Source: Campylobacterales bacterium (lineage in GTDB: Bacteria; Campylobacterota; Campylobacteria; Campylobacterales; Hydrogenimonadaceae). From it: DNA of 11,695 nt. The stretch covers positions 1-11,695 of the forward strand of contig JAMOMS010000143.1 of the NCBI GenBank assembly GCA_027067015.1, written 5' to 3'. The position numbers and the translations under genes were made by a program. The notes under the pieces were generated by a model, which saw nothing but the letters and a program-made list of their open reading frames with translations, made no database searches and was not told where the DNA came from. Below are positions 1 through 7,838 of this stretch, one piece after another (the first letter of the stretch is position 1; each line of letters begins with the position of its first letter).

Positions 1-960
1 CGTAACAATCACAAAACGGTCCTGATAGCACCGAACCCACTCGATATTTTTCTGCAACGAGGGGCCCGCGCCAAGCAGTAGAAGCGGTCGACCGCCGAAG
101 TAGCGTTCCTTTTTCAGGGCTTCGATATTACTATAGCGATACGCCTCCAGAATGTAGCGGTAGGGTCGCAAAAAGACCTGCAACATCGCCGAATGGGGAA
201 ATTTGAGGTAGTTCATGGAGATGATGGTGGCTTGAATCTGTTTGAGCCGGGCCGTATCATGGCTAAGGAGAGGAAAGAATTTGAGATAGTGGTTATAGAC
301 AAACCGCTCTTTCAAAAAGGCATAAACCTTTTGGCGGAAAATCTCATCCTCTTCAAACACGGCATAGATGACCACTTTGTTGTTACGGGCCAGGCGGGTA
401 TAGTCGGTCACAAACATGGAGAGCCTAAACAGCTCCAGGTCATCTTCGATAATCAAATAGACATCCGAGTCGATCTTGCTGTCGGTTTTGGTTATGTGCA
501 AGCCCAGCCCCACCCCCAAAAAGATAAATTTGTAAATCTTTTTCATGGTGGTACGGTGTTTGTCGGTCAGGGGCAGAATATAGCGCACAATCGGCGCAAT
601 GGTAGGCATGGCCGACTCATCCAGCGAAAAGCTCTCATACTGGCGCATGGCGTTTTCATCCACGGGAAACTCCCGAAAAGTCTCAAAGAGGTTGTCGGTT
701 TTCCCGTAATCGATACTCTCGGCGATCACATCCGCGTGCTTAGCGCTATCCATCCCGTACAACCACCGCCCCGTCGCCGGCTCCAAAACGTCAAAGTAGC
801 CCTCATCCTTATACTCCAACTCATAGCGCGGCGTGTAGTGCCCGCCGGCCACCGCCTTCTCATACGCGGCCAGCTTCTCATACAAATCGGGATGAAAAAC
901 CTGAAAATGGGCCATGTTTTTGGCAAACGTCTCCTGGGCTTTTTGCGCAATACTATCCAT
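1..960 (-). CDS. Maf/PseE-type motility accessory factor (DUF115), flagellin nonulosonate transferase, 3'-truncated
   Basis: Reading the minus strand from the ATG at 960 gives an open frame of 320 codons that runs off the left edge, so the C-terminal part is missing. Residues 297-301 read GAGPS, followed by LQKNIEW. This is the conserved entry to the DUF115 (PF01973) domain of Maf proteins, preceded by a hydrophobic PLLLL strand. The long N-terminal half, rich in aromatic and charged residues, fits the Maf N-terminal domain. Maf proteins act in the cytoplasm, transferring CMP-activated pseudaminic or legionaminic acid to Ser/Thr of flagellin before export. The start overlaps the end of legF by 8 bases and has an AAGGA ribosome site 7-9 bases upstream. 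Its place as last gene of a legionaminic operon suggests it uses CMP-legionaminic acid; that specificity is inference. No frameshift is seen within the window. Confidence 0.85.
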   Translation of the reverse strand, partial: MDSIAQKAQETFAKNMAHFQVFHPDLYEKLAAYEKAVAGGHYTPRYELEYKDEGYFDVLEPATGRWLYGMDSAKHADVIAESIDYGKTDNLFETFREFPVDENAMRQYESFSLDESAMPTIAPIVRYILPLTDKHRTTMKKIYKFIFLGVGLGLHITKTDSKIDSDVYLIIEDDLELFRLSMFVTDYTRLARNNKVVIYAVFEEDEIFRQKVYAFLKERFVYNHYLKFFPLLSHDTARLKQIQATIISMNYLKFPHSAMLQVFLRPYRYILEAYRYSNIEALKKERYFGGRPLLLLGAGPSLQKNIEWVRCYQDRFVIVT

Positions 961-1645
961 CTTTTTTCCTTTTTTCCTGCATTAAAAGATCGGCCAAAAG
1001 CCAATCGATCCGGTTATCCACATCCACGCTCGCTTCCGCCTCCATCACGTAAGCGTAACATGACGGCTTGAGAAAGAAGCTCTTTTGGGCCAAAAACGAA
1101 GCGCTCTCAGCCAGGTAAATGGCGCCGTTGAGGCGGTAGTAGGGAGGAAGATCCTGGCTTCTTACCCCCTGCAAATGCGCCGGCAAAAAGTCGCACAGCG
1201 ACCCGTCTTCGGGCAATCTGTTGCTCCACTGGGGCGGGTGATCAACCAAAGAGACGGAGATAACGCTTTTGGCGCCTTTGCGAACCATCACCGCCCACGC
1301 CTCATCCACGTGCTCGGCGCCCCGCAGAGGACTGGTGGGCTGAAGCAGGCAGACATGGGAGGGCAGACGATCCAGACTCTCCAGGGCGTGACACACCACA
1401 TCCGCCGTCGTACTCTCGTCGGTGGCCAGCCTCTCGGGACGCCGTAATGCCACGGCCCCCAGCGAGGTCGCCAGCTCAAGCACCGCCTCATCGTCACTGC
1501 TGACCACCACCCTCTCCACGCATCGGCTCTCAAGCGCGGCCCGGATACTCCAGTAAATCATGGGACGTCCGCCGACGGGCAACATATTTTTCCCCGGCAA
1601 CCGCTTGCTCCCCTTTCTGGCCGGCACAACAGCGACACACCCCAT
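953..1645 (-). CDS. legF: CMP-legionaminic acid synthetase (acylneuraminate cytidylyltransferase)
   Basis: This 230-residue protein of the NeuA/LegF/PtmB family couples CTP to the free nonulosonic acid, releasing pyrophosphate and giving the CMP-sugar used by the transferase. The N-terminal nucleotide-binding signature ARKGSKRLPGKN lies at residues 9-20, LQPTSPLR at 101-108, and the C-terminal ASVDVDNRIDW, with metal-binding aspartates, at about 205-215. The length is normal for the bacterial single-domain form. I chose the ATG at 1645, which shares one base with the ptmE stop codon (TGATG). An in-frame TTG one codon upstream at 1648 would also work but is less likely. The gene ends 8 bases inside maf. 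CMP-Neu and CMP-Pse synthetases share these motifs; legionaminate is assigned from the neighbouring legB, legC, legG and ptmE. Confidence 0.88.
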   Translation of the reverse strand: MGCVAVVPARKGSKRLPGKNMLPVGGRPMIYWSIRAALESRCVERVVVSSDDEAVLELATSLGAVALRRPERLATDESTTADVVCHALESLDRLPSHVCLLQPTSPLRGAEHVDEAWAVMVRKGAKSVISVSLVDHPPQWSNRLPEDGSLCDFLPAHLQGVRSQDLPPYYRLNGAIYLAESASFLAQKSFFLKPSCYAYVMEAEASVDVDNRIDWLLADLLMQEKRKKDG

Positions 1646-2688
1646 CAAAAGACCTCTTTATATTCACTGTTGGCCCGTTCATACTCCTCCATGCGACCGA
1701 TATCGAGCCAATACTCCCGCAAAGGAAACGAAACGCATTTATGCCCCGCTTGCATCAGACGCTCAAACAGTGTCGGCATATCAAAATAGCTTTGCTCAGG
1801 AATATAATCGAGGGTCTCGGGACTTAATAGGTAGATGCCGGCATTGACAAAAAAGCGATGCACCGGCTTTTCCCGAATGGCCGTAATCCGATTGCCCTCC
1901 ATCTCCACCACCCCAAAGGGTACCTGCATATCATATTCGCGCACGCACATACTGGCTGTCGCCCCGTTTTGCATATGGTACTCCAAAAAACGGTCAAACC
2001 TGACATTGGTCAAAATGTCGCCGTTCATGACGAAAAAGGGCTCTTTGGGCCGTTCAGGCAGAAGGCTGAGCGCCCCCGCCGTTCCCATGCGCTCCCGCTC
2101 CTTGATATAGCTGATCCGCACGCCAAAGCGTCGGCCGTCGCCGAAGTAGTCATAAATCGCCTCGGCACGGTAGTTGACACACATAATGATGTCGCTAAAA
2201 CCGTATTCGGCAAACTGCTCCACAATGGTTTGCAAAATCGGTTTGCCTCCGACACTCAACATCGGTTTGGGCGTCTTTTCGGTCAACGGTCGTAATCGCG
2301 TCCCCAGCCCTCCGACCATCAAAACCACCTTGTTGGGGTAGTTTTTGCTTTTGAGCACCTCATCCAGCAAAATCATATCAACCGGACGGCCCGCCTCGTC
2401 AACCACCGGGATCTGGTAGACCCGATAGGCCGAACAGAGATTGATAATATGAACGTTTGACGCGGACGGCGGCACGGTTACGGGATCTTTGGAGTAGATC
2501 TGCGCGATGGGATCTTCCAACCCGGCCCCGGCCAAAATGGCCCGGCGAATATCCCCGTCTGTCACCGTTCCCAGCAAACGGCCCGCCTCGTCAACCACCA
2601 GGGCGATCTTAACCGCCCCGCTGTCGATAATTCTCAACGCTTCCCGTATGGAGGCTTCGGGTGAGAGTTTGATCTTCTCAATATCCAT
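1645..2688 (-). CDS. ptmE: CBS-domain nucleotidyltransferase, probable glucosamine-1-phosphate guanylyltransferase PtmE
   Basis: Two-part protein of 347 residues. Residues 1 to about 115 form a pair of CBS domains (TVTDGDIRRAI at 41-51, then IPVVDEAGRPVDMI in the second copy). From about 120 there is a sugar-phosphate nucleotidyltransferase of the RmlA/GlmU-N type, with GGLGTRLRPLT at 126-136, KPMLSVGGKPIL at 141-152, GTAGAL at 202-207 and the metal-binding NGDIL at 222-226. This order and length match Campylobacter PtmE, which makes GDP-glucosamine from glucosamine-1-phosphate and so starts the GDP-linked legionaminic route. The choice of GTP over another nucleotide cannot be read from the sequence; it follows from the family and operon. 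An AGGGAG ribosome site precedes the ATG, and the start lies within the last 11 bases of legG. The CBS pair suggests control by an adenine nucleotide, but no ligand is known from this sequence. Confidence 0.82.
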   Translation of the reverse strand: MDIEKIKLSPEASIREALRIIDSGAVKIALVVDEAGRLLGTVTDGDIRRAILAGAGLEDPIAQIYSKDPVTVPPSASNVHIINLCSAYRVYQIPVVDEAGRPVDMILLDEVLKSKNYPNKVVLMVGGLGTRLRPLTEKTPKPMLSVGGKPILQTIVEQFAEYGFSDIIMCVNYRAEAIYDYFGDGRRFGVRISYIKERERMGTAGALSLLPERPKEPFFVMNGDILTNVRFDRFLEYHMQNGATASMCVREYDMQVPFGVVEMEGNRITAIREKPVHRFFVNAGIYLLSPETLDYIPEQSYFDMPTLFERLMQAGHKCVSFPLREYWLDIGRMEEYERANSEYKEVF

Positions 2689-3886
2689 CTATCGCTCCCT
2701 CTTGCGTCCGCAGATTCTTAAGGCATTCCTCAAGATCGTAAAACCGCTTTTTTAATAGATCGGCAAAGTCGCGCGTTTGTAACACGTCCACAATCCTTTT
2801 GGCGGATCCCCCAAAGCCGTAGGGATTCGTAGCCCGTTTGATTCGTTCCCTAAAAGCGGGGTCATAGGCTTTTTGGATCGCTTCATAAATCGCCTCGGCG
2901 CGCGGCGCGACGTCAATAACGCTCTCTCCCCGCTCACGCCCCGACTGACGATCACCGATATTGACGGTGGGAATCTTGAAAGCCGGCACCTCAATCAAGC
3001 CGCTGGAGCTGTTGCCCACTACCATATCCACCTCTTTGAGCAGACCAAAATAGCGCCTCTGTCCCAGCGAATCAAACAGTACCGTGTTTGGGCGTTCGGC
3101 CGTGAAGGCTTCCAGCATCCGGTTAATCTCCCGCCCGCCGGCGTCGGCATTGGCTTTGGTAAAGATCAAGCGGGTCTCTTTGGGCAACCGCGCGAGGGCT
3201 TTAAGAAGCTCCCGCGCCTGCTCGCCGGCATGGCCCTCCTCAAGGGTAACAGGATGAAACGTCACAAGAATCGCCCTCTGCCCCAAAGAGATCCCCAAAA
3301 AGGCTTCCAGCTCCTCGCGTTCGGGCAAAGGGGAGAGTCGCGCCACGGCATCCAAGCCCGGCGCCCCGACACAATAGACCCTCTCGGGCGCCTCGCCCAT
3401 TTGAATGACCCGCCGACGGTAGCGCTCGGTCGCGGTAAAGTGCAGGTGGCTCATTTTGGTAATGCTGTGACGAAACGCCTCATCTATCGCCCCCTCCGTC
3501 GTCTCACCGCCGTGGATATGGGCAATGGGAATACCCAAAGCCGTCGCCGCGCCCGCCACGGCAAAGATCTCAAAGCGATCCCCCAGTATAACGATCAAAT
3601 CGGGCGCAAGCTCCCTCAAGGCGTCGGCAAAGCCCACAAGCCCCAACCCCATCGACTTGGCCGTCCCCACCGGCGAATCGGACGAAAGCAGGATCTCTAC
3701 CCGCCTGTCAATCCGAAAATCGCGGGCCACCTCTTCAGCGGTCATTCCAAACTCCGGCGAGAGGTGCATCCCCGTCACCACCACCTGAAGCGTCAGGTTA
3801 TCGGCGCGCGCGATCTCTTCCATCACCCCCCGCAAAAGTCCGTATTCGGCTCGGGTACCGGTGACGACGCATATCTTTTTTTTCAT
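2678..3886 (-). CDS. legG: NDP-sugar hydrolase/2-epimerase of the NeuC type (LegG)
   Basis: 402-residue hydrolysing 2-epimerase of the NeuC/LegG family (GT-B fold). LegG removes the nucleotide from the NDP-2,4-diacetamido-2,4,6-trideoxy sugar and inverts C2, yielding the free mannose-configured sugar that LegI condenses with phosphoenolpyruvate. Visible motifs are TGTRAEYG at 9-16, GDRFE at 102-106, HGGE at 125-128, RHSITKMSHLHF at 139-150 and GNSSSGLIE at 291-299. Residues from about 371 form a charged tail beyond the usual end of the family fold, slightly longer than the Campylobacter enzyme as I recall it. The start overlaps the legI stop by 4 bases (ATGA) with AAAGGA upstream. A sialic acid NeuC acting on UDP-GlcNAc is the main alternative, but the legB/legC/legH neighbours favour the trideoxy substrate. 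Confidence 0.87.
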   Translation of the reverse strand: MKKKICVVTGTRAEYGLLRGVMEEIARADNLTLQVVVTGMHLSPEFGMTAEEVARDFRIDRRVEILLSSDSPVGTAKSMGLGLVGFADALRELAPDLIVILGDRFEIFAVAGAATALGIPIAHIHGGETTEGAIDEAFRHSITKMSHLHFTATERYRRRVIQMGEAPERVYCVGAPGLDAVARLSPLPEREELEAFLGISLGQRAILVTFHPVTLEEGHAGEQARELLKALARLPKETRLIFTKANADAGGREINRMLEAFTAERPNTVLFDSLGQRRYFGLLKEVDMVVGNSSSGLIEVPAFKIPTVNIGDRQSGRERGESVIDVAPRAEAIYEAIQKAYDPAFRERIKRATNPYGFGGSAKRIVDVLQTRDFADLLKKRFYDLEECLKNLRTQEGAIDGY

Positions 3887-4881
3887 ATCGGCTCATCCTT
3901 TCGGTACGCCCGCAGGGCCTTGGTGCCTATGATCTCATCCCAACGCATGGGGCTCATGCCCGTCCCGGGCCGCTTGGTAGTCAGATTCTCTTCGCTCAAC
4001 ACCTCACCCTCGGCAATATCCCTGGCCGCCACAATCGACTTGCGCGCCGCCGGAATATTGGGTTTCTCACTGGCGGTCGGACGCTTGATCCCGTCTCCCA
4101 ACGCCCTCTCCACGCGACGGACGGCCCGCACCATCGCCGACAACTCATCCGGCTCCAGCGAAGCCTTATGGTCAGGCCCCGCCATCCTCTTATCCAGCGT
4201 AAAGTGCTTCTCAATAATCCGCGCGCCCAGGGCCACGGCCGCGACGGGCACCTCAATACCCGGGGTATGGTCGCTATAGCCCACCGCGCATCCAAAGGCA
4301 CACGCCAACGTCTGCATGGCGCGTAAATTGACATCCTCAAACGGTGTCGGGTACATGGTATTGGCGTGCAGAAGGGTCACGGCGCTCCTGGGCGTACCCG
4401 CCGTCGTCAGCACCTCCAGCGCGGCCTCCACCTCTCCCAGTGTCCCCATACCGGTAGAGAGAATCACCCGACGCTTCAACGCCCCGATCTTGCGTAAATA
4501 GGGCAGGTTGGTCAACTCGCCGCTTCCAATCTTAAAGATCTCCAGGCCCAAATCGGCCAACATATCGATACTCTCAAGATCAAACGGGGTCGACATAAAG
4601 ATCACCCCTCTCTCTTCGCACCGGCGCATCAACCGTTCATGGGCCTCGCGATCAAGCTCCAGCCGCTTTAGCATGGCGTATTGCGACTCCTCTTTGCCCG
4701 TGTTGCGCTTTTGATAGGCCGCCATCCGCGCCTCGGCGGTCACAAGCTTTTGGGCCCGAAAGGTTTGAAACTTCACCGCGTCCGCCCCCGCCTCCACGGC
4801 CGCGTCGATCATCTTCTCCGCCAACGCCACCGACCCGTTATGGTTGACACCCGCTTCGGCGATAATCATCACCCTATCCAT
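3883..4881 (-). CDS. legI: N,N'-diacetyllegionaminate synthase (NeuB family)
   Basis: 332-residue NeuB-family synthase with both expected domains. It is a TIM barrel from about residue 1 to 270, with EAGVNHNG at 9-16, KFQTF at 37-41, STPFD at 97-101, KIGSGELTNLPYL at 117-129, YSDHTPG at 202-208 and EKHFTLD plus GPDHKASL at 224-242. A C-terminal SAF (antifreeze-like) domain follows at about 280-332. The enzyme condenses phosphoenolpyruvate with the 2,4-diacetamido-trideoxymannose product of LegG to form di-N-acetyllegionaminic acid. The ATG at 4881 lies 8 bases inside legH with a GGGGGAG ribosome site. The SAF domain stops abruptly after KDEPI, where the ATGA overlap with legG begins, so the last few residues of the usual domain are absent. 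PseI (pseudaminic) and NeuB (sialic) share this fold; the Leg assignment relies on the pathway genes around it. Confidence 0.88.
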   Translation of the reverse strand: MDRVMIIAEAGVNHNGSVALAEKMIDAAVEAGADAVKFQTFRAQKLVTAEARMAAYQKRNTGKEESQYAMLKRLELDREAHERLMRRCEERGVIFMSTPFDLESIDMLADLGLEIFKIGSGELTNLPYLRKIGALKRRVILSTGMGTLGEVEAALEVLTTAGTPRSAVTLLHANTMYPTPFEDVNLRAMQTLACAFGCAVGYSDHTPGIEVPVAAVALGARIIEKHFTLDKRMAGPDHKASLEPDELSAMVRAVRRVERALGDGIKRPTASEKPNIPAARKSIVAARDIAEGEVLSEENLTTKRPGTGMSPMRWDEIIGTKALRAYRKDEPI

Positions 4882-5467
4882 GTGACTCCCCCTTGTAGAC
4901 GCTTCCGGCTTTTACAAACATCTCCGGCGGCACACGTGCCGCCTGCACCACCACGGCGCCGCTACCGACAAAACTCCCCTCGCCCACCAACGCCCCGCCG
5001 TTGACAAGGGCGCCGGTCGCGACATGAACGTGTTTTTGAATAACGGCATCATGCTCCACCAACGCCTTGGAGTTAACAATGGCGTTGCACCCCACGACCG
5101 CGCCGGCGTTGACAAGGGCATGGTGCATCACCACGCACCCCCGCGCGATTGTGGCGCGCCCGGATACATAAGCCAGCGGCGAGATAACGGTGGCAAAACG
5201 GTCGGTATAGACGCGTACCGCCTCAAAAAGGCGCCGTCTTGTCCCCGCCGGCCCTACCTGGCCCACCGTCACCAAAAACCAGACCCCTTTGCGCGCCCAC
5301 TCGGCAAGGGCGCTATCGTCACCGACTACCGGGTAACCGGCCACCTCCGCTCCTACCGCCGTCTGCTTATCCAAAATACCGACAATCTCATACGCCTCCT
5401 GGGCCTCAATGACGTCAATTACCGCACGGCAGTGGCCGCCGCCGCCCACCAAAATCAACGGTTTCAC
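4874..5467 (-). CDS. legH: NeuD/PglD-type sugar N-acetyltransferase (LegH)
   Basis: 197-residue acetyltransferase. A short N-terminal Rossmann-like part starts KPLILVGGGGH, with the glycine-rich turn at 8-12. A left-handed beta-helix of hexapeptide repeats follows from about residue 95 to 190. EHD at 138-140 places the likely catalytic histidine at 139, as in PglD. LegH acetylates the 4-amino group made by LegC using acetyl-CoA. I chose the GTG at 5467: its GTGA overlaps the legC stop by 4 bases, AGGAG lies 7 bases upstream, and the protein then begins at the normal family start. The open frame continues 39 codons further upstream to 5584, but that part would overlap legC by about 120 bases and reads like out-of-frame sequence. 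Confidence 0.86.
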   Translation of the reverse strand: MKPLILVGGGGHCRAVIDVIEAQEAYEIVGILDKQTAVGAEVAGYPVVGDDSALAEWARKGVWFLVTVGQVGPAGTRRRLFEAVRVYTDRFATVISPLAYVSGRATIARGCVVMHHALVNAGAVVGCNAIVNSKALVEHDAVIQKHVHVATGALVNGGALVGEGSFVGSGAVVVQAARVPPEMFVKAGSVYKGESHG

Positions 5468-6612
5468 GCGCCGCTCCTGTATCCGCTGGGAATATTCACC
5501 AGCCGTTTGGCCGCTTTTTCCGTAACCGGCAGGGCTTGCGCGGGGGCGTCGGCGTACATGGGCAGACGGTGCATGGGACGCCAAACGGGACGGGTCATCA
5601 CCCCGACCGCGTTGCTTTGGGCCAAAAAGGCCTCAGCCTCTTGCGGATCATGGAAACAAAGCGCGTTCAACCACATGTTAGAACGCGCCTCTTCGGGCTC
5701 ATCAACCCACCTTACGCCGGGAATCTCGGCAAAAAAGTCGGCGTAACGGCGGGCCGTCTCCCGCTTGTTGGCCACGATCTTCTCAATAGACTCCATCTGG
5801 GCGCAGGCCAGGGCGGCATTGAGATTGGGGAGGCGGTAGTTGTAGCCCACCTCATCGTGTATATAAGCGTAGGGATGGGGCACTTTGGCGGTAGTGGTCA
5901 AATGCCTGGCCCGACGGGCCAGCGCTTCATCATCCGTCACCAACACCCCGCCGCCGCCGGCCGTTACGATCTTGTTGCCGTTAAAGCTGAAGATCCCCAT
6001 CTTGCCAAATCTGCCCGTATGGCGTCCTTTGTAAAGACTTCCCAGGCTTTCGGCGGCATCCTCAATCAACGGCAAACCGTACGCTTCGCATATGTCGGCG
6101 ATCTCGTCGATACGACACGGGTGGCCGAAGGTGTGCATGGGAACCACCGCCCCGATTCGCCTCCCGCTATAACGATCGACCAGGCGACCACCCTCCCGCC
6201 GGGCCCGTGTGCGCAAAAAGCGCGCCAGGCTATCGGGATCCATCCCATAACGCGCCTCCTCCACGTCCACAAAGGCGGGCGTGGCCCCCAGATAGCTGAT
6301 AGCGTTGCAGGTGGCCACAAAGGTGAGCGACTGGGTAATCACCTCACACCCCGCATCCACCCCCGCCAACCGCAATGCGGTATGCAAAGCCGCCGTGCCG
6401 TTCACGGTGGCCACGGCGTATTTGGCGCCCGTGTACTCGGCCACCGCCTGCTCAAACCGCGTCACGTACTCCCCGATGCTGGAGACAAAAGTAGAGTCGA
6501 TACACGCGCGAAGATACGCCTCCTCCTTTCCCAGAAAAACAGGCGCGTGAAGCGGCACCTCCTTCGCGCCGTAGAGGCTTTGGATAAACGAAATGATCGA
6601 AGCGTGCCTCAT
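5464..6612 (-). CDS. legC: PLP-dependent sugar 4-aminotransferase (LegC)
   Basis: DegT/DnrJ/EryC1/StrS-family aminotransferase of 382 residues. It transfers an amino group, usually from glutamate, to the 4-keto sugar produced by LegB. Numbered from the ATG at 6612, the PLP-binding lysine is K214 in FSFNGNKIVTAGGGG, and the aspartate that pairs with the pyridine nitrogen is D185 in IEDAAES. VNGTAALHTAL near 71 forms the phosphate-binding region. The N-terminus, with SFIQSLYG then PLHAPVFLGKEE, is typical of LegC rather than PseC. The ATG overlaps the legB stop by one base (TGATG). A GTG one codon earlier at 6615 (GTGA overlap) is an equally possible start. Length is normal for the family. Confidence 0.9.
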   Translation of the reverse strand: MRHASIISFIQSLYGAKEVPLHAPVFLGKEEAYLRACIDSTFVSSIGEYVTRFEQAVAEYTGAKYAVATVNGTAALHTALRLAGVDAGCEVITQSLTFVATCNAISYLGATPAFVDVEEARYGMDPDSLARFLRTRARREGGRLVDRYSGRRIGAVVPMHTFGHPCRIDEIADICEAYGLPLIEDAAESLGSLYKGRHTGRFGKMGIFSFNGNKIVTAGGGGVLVTDDEALARRARHLTTTAKVPHPYAYIHDEVGYNYRLPNLNAALACAQMESIEKIVANKRETARRYADFFAEIPGVRWVDEPEEARSNMWLNALCFHDPQEAEAFLAQSNAVGVMTRPVWRPMHRLPMYADAPAQALPVTEKAAKRLVNIPSGYRSGA

Positions 6613-7805
6613 CACATCTTCCCGTCCAGGTAGCGACCCGTCTCTTTATGGGCAAACTCGGGAATCATCGTCTCAAAAAGCGCCACGATCTCCTCTTTGC
6701 GCCACTTCCCCTCACGACGCCACGCGCTCACCCGCGCCTCAAACATCCTGAGTTTCTCCTCGTCATACACCGCGTCATTCAAAATCACGCCGATATTCTC
6801 AAAACGCGCCATGTCCAACCGCTCTTTGTCGGTATAAAACTCCTCAAAATCCTTCTCTCCCGTCGTATCGCTGGGGGTAAAAAGGCAGGGCCATTTGCCC
6901 TCTTTGGGCAGATGACGGGCAGACGCCCGCGCCTCCTCCTCGCTCTCGCAAAGATAGGGTTCATACCCCCGCATACGCAAATACCTAACGGCAATCTCGG
7001 CAAACGAGATCAGATGAAGACGTTCGGAGAGCTTGGGAAAGAAGATATCCCTGTTCTGTCCGAAAATCGCGCTCATCAAACAGAGCTCCCCGCTCTCCTT
7101 GGGCGTTACGAAATAGCGCCGGATATCACTGGGCGCCACCAGGGGTTGCCCCTTCTCCAACCGCCGGTTAAAGCCGTGCAAAAGCGACCCGTCCGAAAAA
7201 GCCACGTTGGCGAAACGGGCCGTTGAGACCGTGATCTCCAGACTGCGGCGCATCAGGAACATCTCCATAATCCGCTTGGAAGCCCCCATCATGTTAACGG
7301 GATTGGCCGCCTTATCCGTTGAGACGCAAAAATATTTGCCCACACCCTTTCGGGCCGATTGGGCCAGGGTCTTGTCGGTATTGAAGATATTGACATCGAT
7401 CATGCGCATCAACGTGTAAGGGTCCTTCTCACTGCGCACATGCTTAAGCGCCGAAAGATTGAGCACATAGTCGTACCGTCCGTCCGCATCGATAAAGGCG
7501 TCGTAAATATCGCTTCCTACATCCAACGCGAAAGTTTTAAACTCCCCCTTTATATAGCCCAAAGAGCTCCGCAGGTCCCGCACCAGCTCAACCAGGTTGT
7601 TTTCGCTAATATCCACGACATGGAGCTTGCGGGGGTTGCGGGCAAAAATCTCCCGTACCACCGCCTGCCCGATCGACCCGGCCCCGCCGATAACCAAAAA
7701 GGCGCTTTTTCGCACCTTTTCATCCAATGCCGAGCCAAAAGAGCGCATATCCTCCTCAAAAAGGGGACGGTCACGACCGATTAATTGTAAAATATCGTTA
7801 TCCAT
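6612..7805 (-). CDS. legB: FlaA1/CapD-type nucleotide-sugar 4,6-dehydratase (LegB role)
   Basis: 397-residue extended short-chain dehydrogenase. The NAD-binding GGAGSIG is at 40-46, the adenine-pocket aspartate of VVDIS at 65, STDK at 162-165 and NMMGASKR at 171-178. The usual catalytic tyrosine of YxxxK is replaced by Met173, with Lys177 kept. This is the pattern of PglF/WbpM-type C5-retaining dehydratases, not of PseB, whose tyrosine is present. The enzyme should remove water from C4-C6 of the NDP-GlcNAc, giving the 4-keto-6-deoxy sugar for LegC, and so commits it to the legionaminic rather than the pseudaminic branch. It is the first gene of the operon. The ATG at 7805 has only a weak, distant AAGG as ribosome site. 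The symbol marks pathway role; the protein appears to be of a different class from C. jejuni LegB. Confidence 0.82.
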   Translation of the reverse strand: MDNDILQLIGRDRPLFEEDMRSFGSALDEKVRKSAFLVIGGAGSIGQAVVREIFARNPRKLHVVDISENNLVELVRDLRSSLGYIKGEFKTFALDVGSDIYDAFIDADGRYDYVLNLSALKHVRSEKDPYTLMRMIDVNIFNTDKTLAQSARKGVGKYFCVSTDKAANPVNMMGASKRIMEMFLMRRSLEITVSTARFANVAFSDGSLLHGFNRRLEKGQPLVAPSDIRRYFVTPKESGELCLMSAIFGQNRDIFFPKLSERLHLISFAEIAVRYLRMRGYEPYLCESEEEARASARHLPKEGKWPCLFTPSDTTGEKDFEEFYTDKERLDMARFENIGVILNDAVYDEEKLRMFEARVSAWRREGKWRKEEIVALFETMIPEFAHKETGRYLDGKM

Positions 7806-7838
7806 CTTTAAAAGGCTACCTTACCATGTGGCTTTATG

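Noticed and set aside
193..1071. 292-codon open frame on the plus strand at the left edge
   Set aside because: It covers the minus-strand Maf gene, whose 320-codon frame carries the DUF115 GAGPS motif and fits the operon overlap.
2873..4279. 468-codon open frame on the plus strand, antisense to legG and legI
   Set aside because: It runs over two genes with strong family motifs, and its protein shows no domain pattern, only the Arg/His/Pro-rich composition expected of an opposite-strand frame in GC-rich coding DNA.
5468..5584. 39-codon N-terminal extension of legH
   Set aside because: It would overlap legC by about 120 bases and resembles no NeuD N-terminus, while the GTG at 5467 has AGGAG upstream and a GTGA overlap.
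5536..6633. 365-codon open frame on the plus strand, antisense to legC
   Set aside because: Opposite-strand shadow of a clear aminotransferase gene; no recognisable motif, promoter or ribosome site.
953..7805. Pseudaminic acid pathway (PseB/C/F/G/H/I)
   Set aside because: The dehydratase has Met instead of the PseB Tyr, the acetyltransferase is of the NeuD hexapeptide type, and a NeuC-type epimerase and PtmE are present; these fit legionaminic rather than pseudaminic acid.
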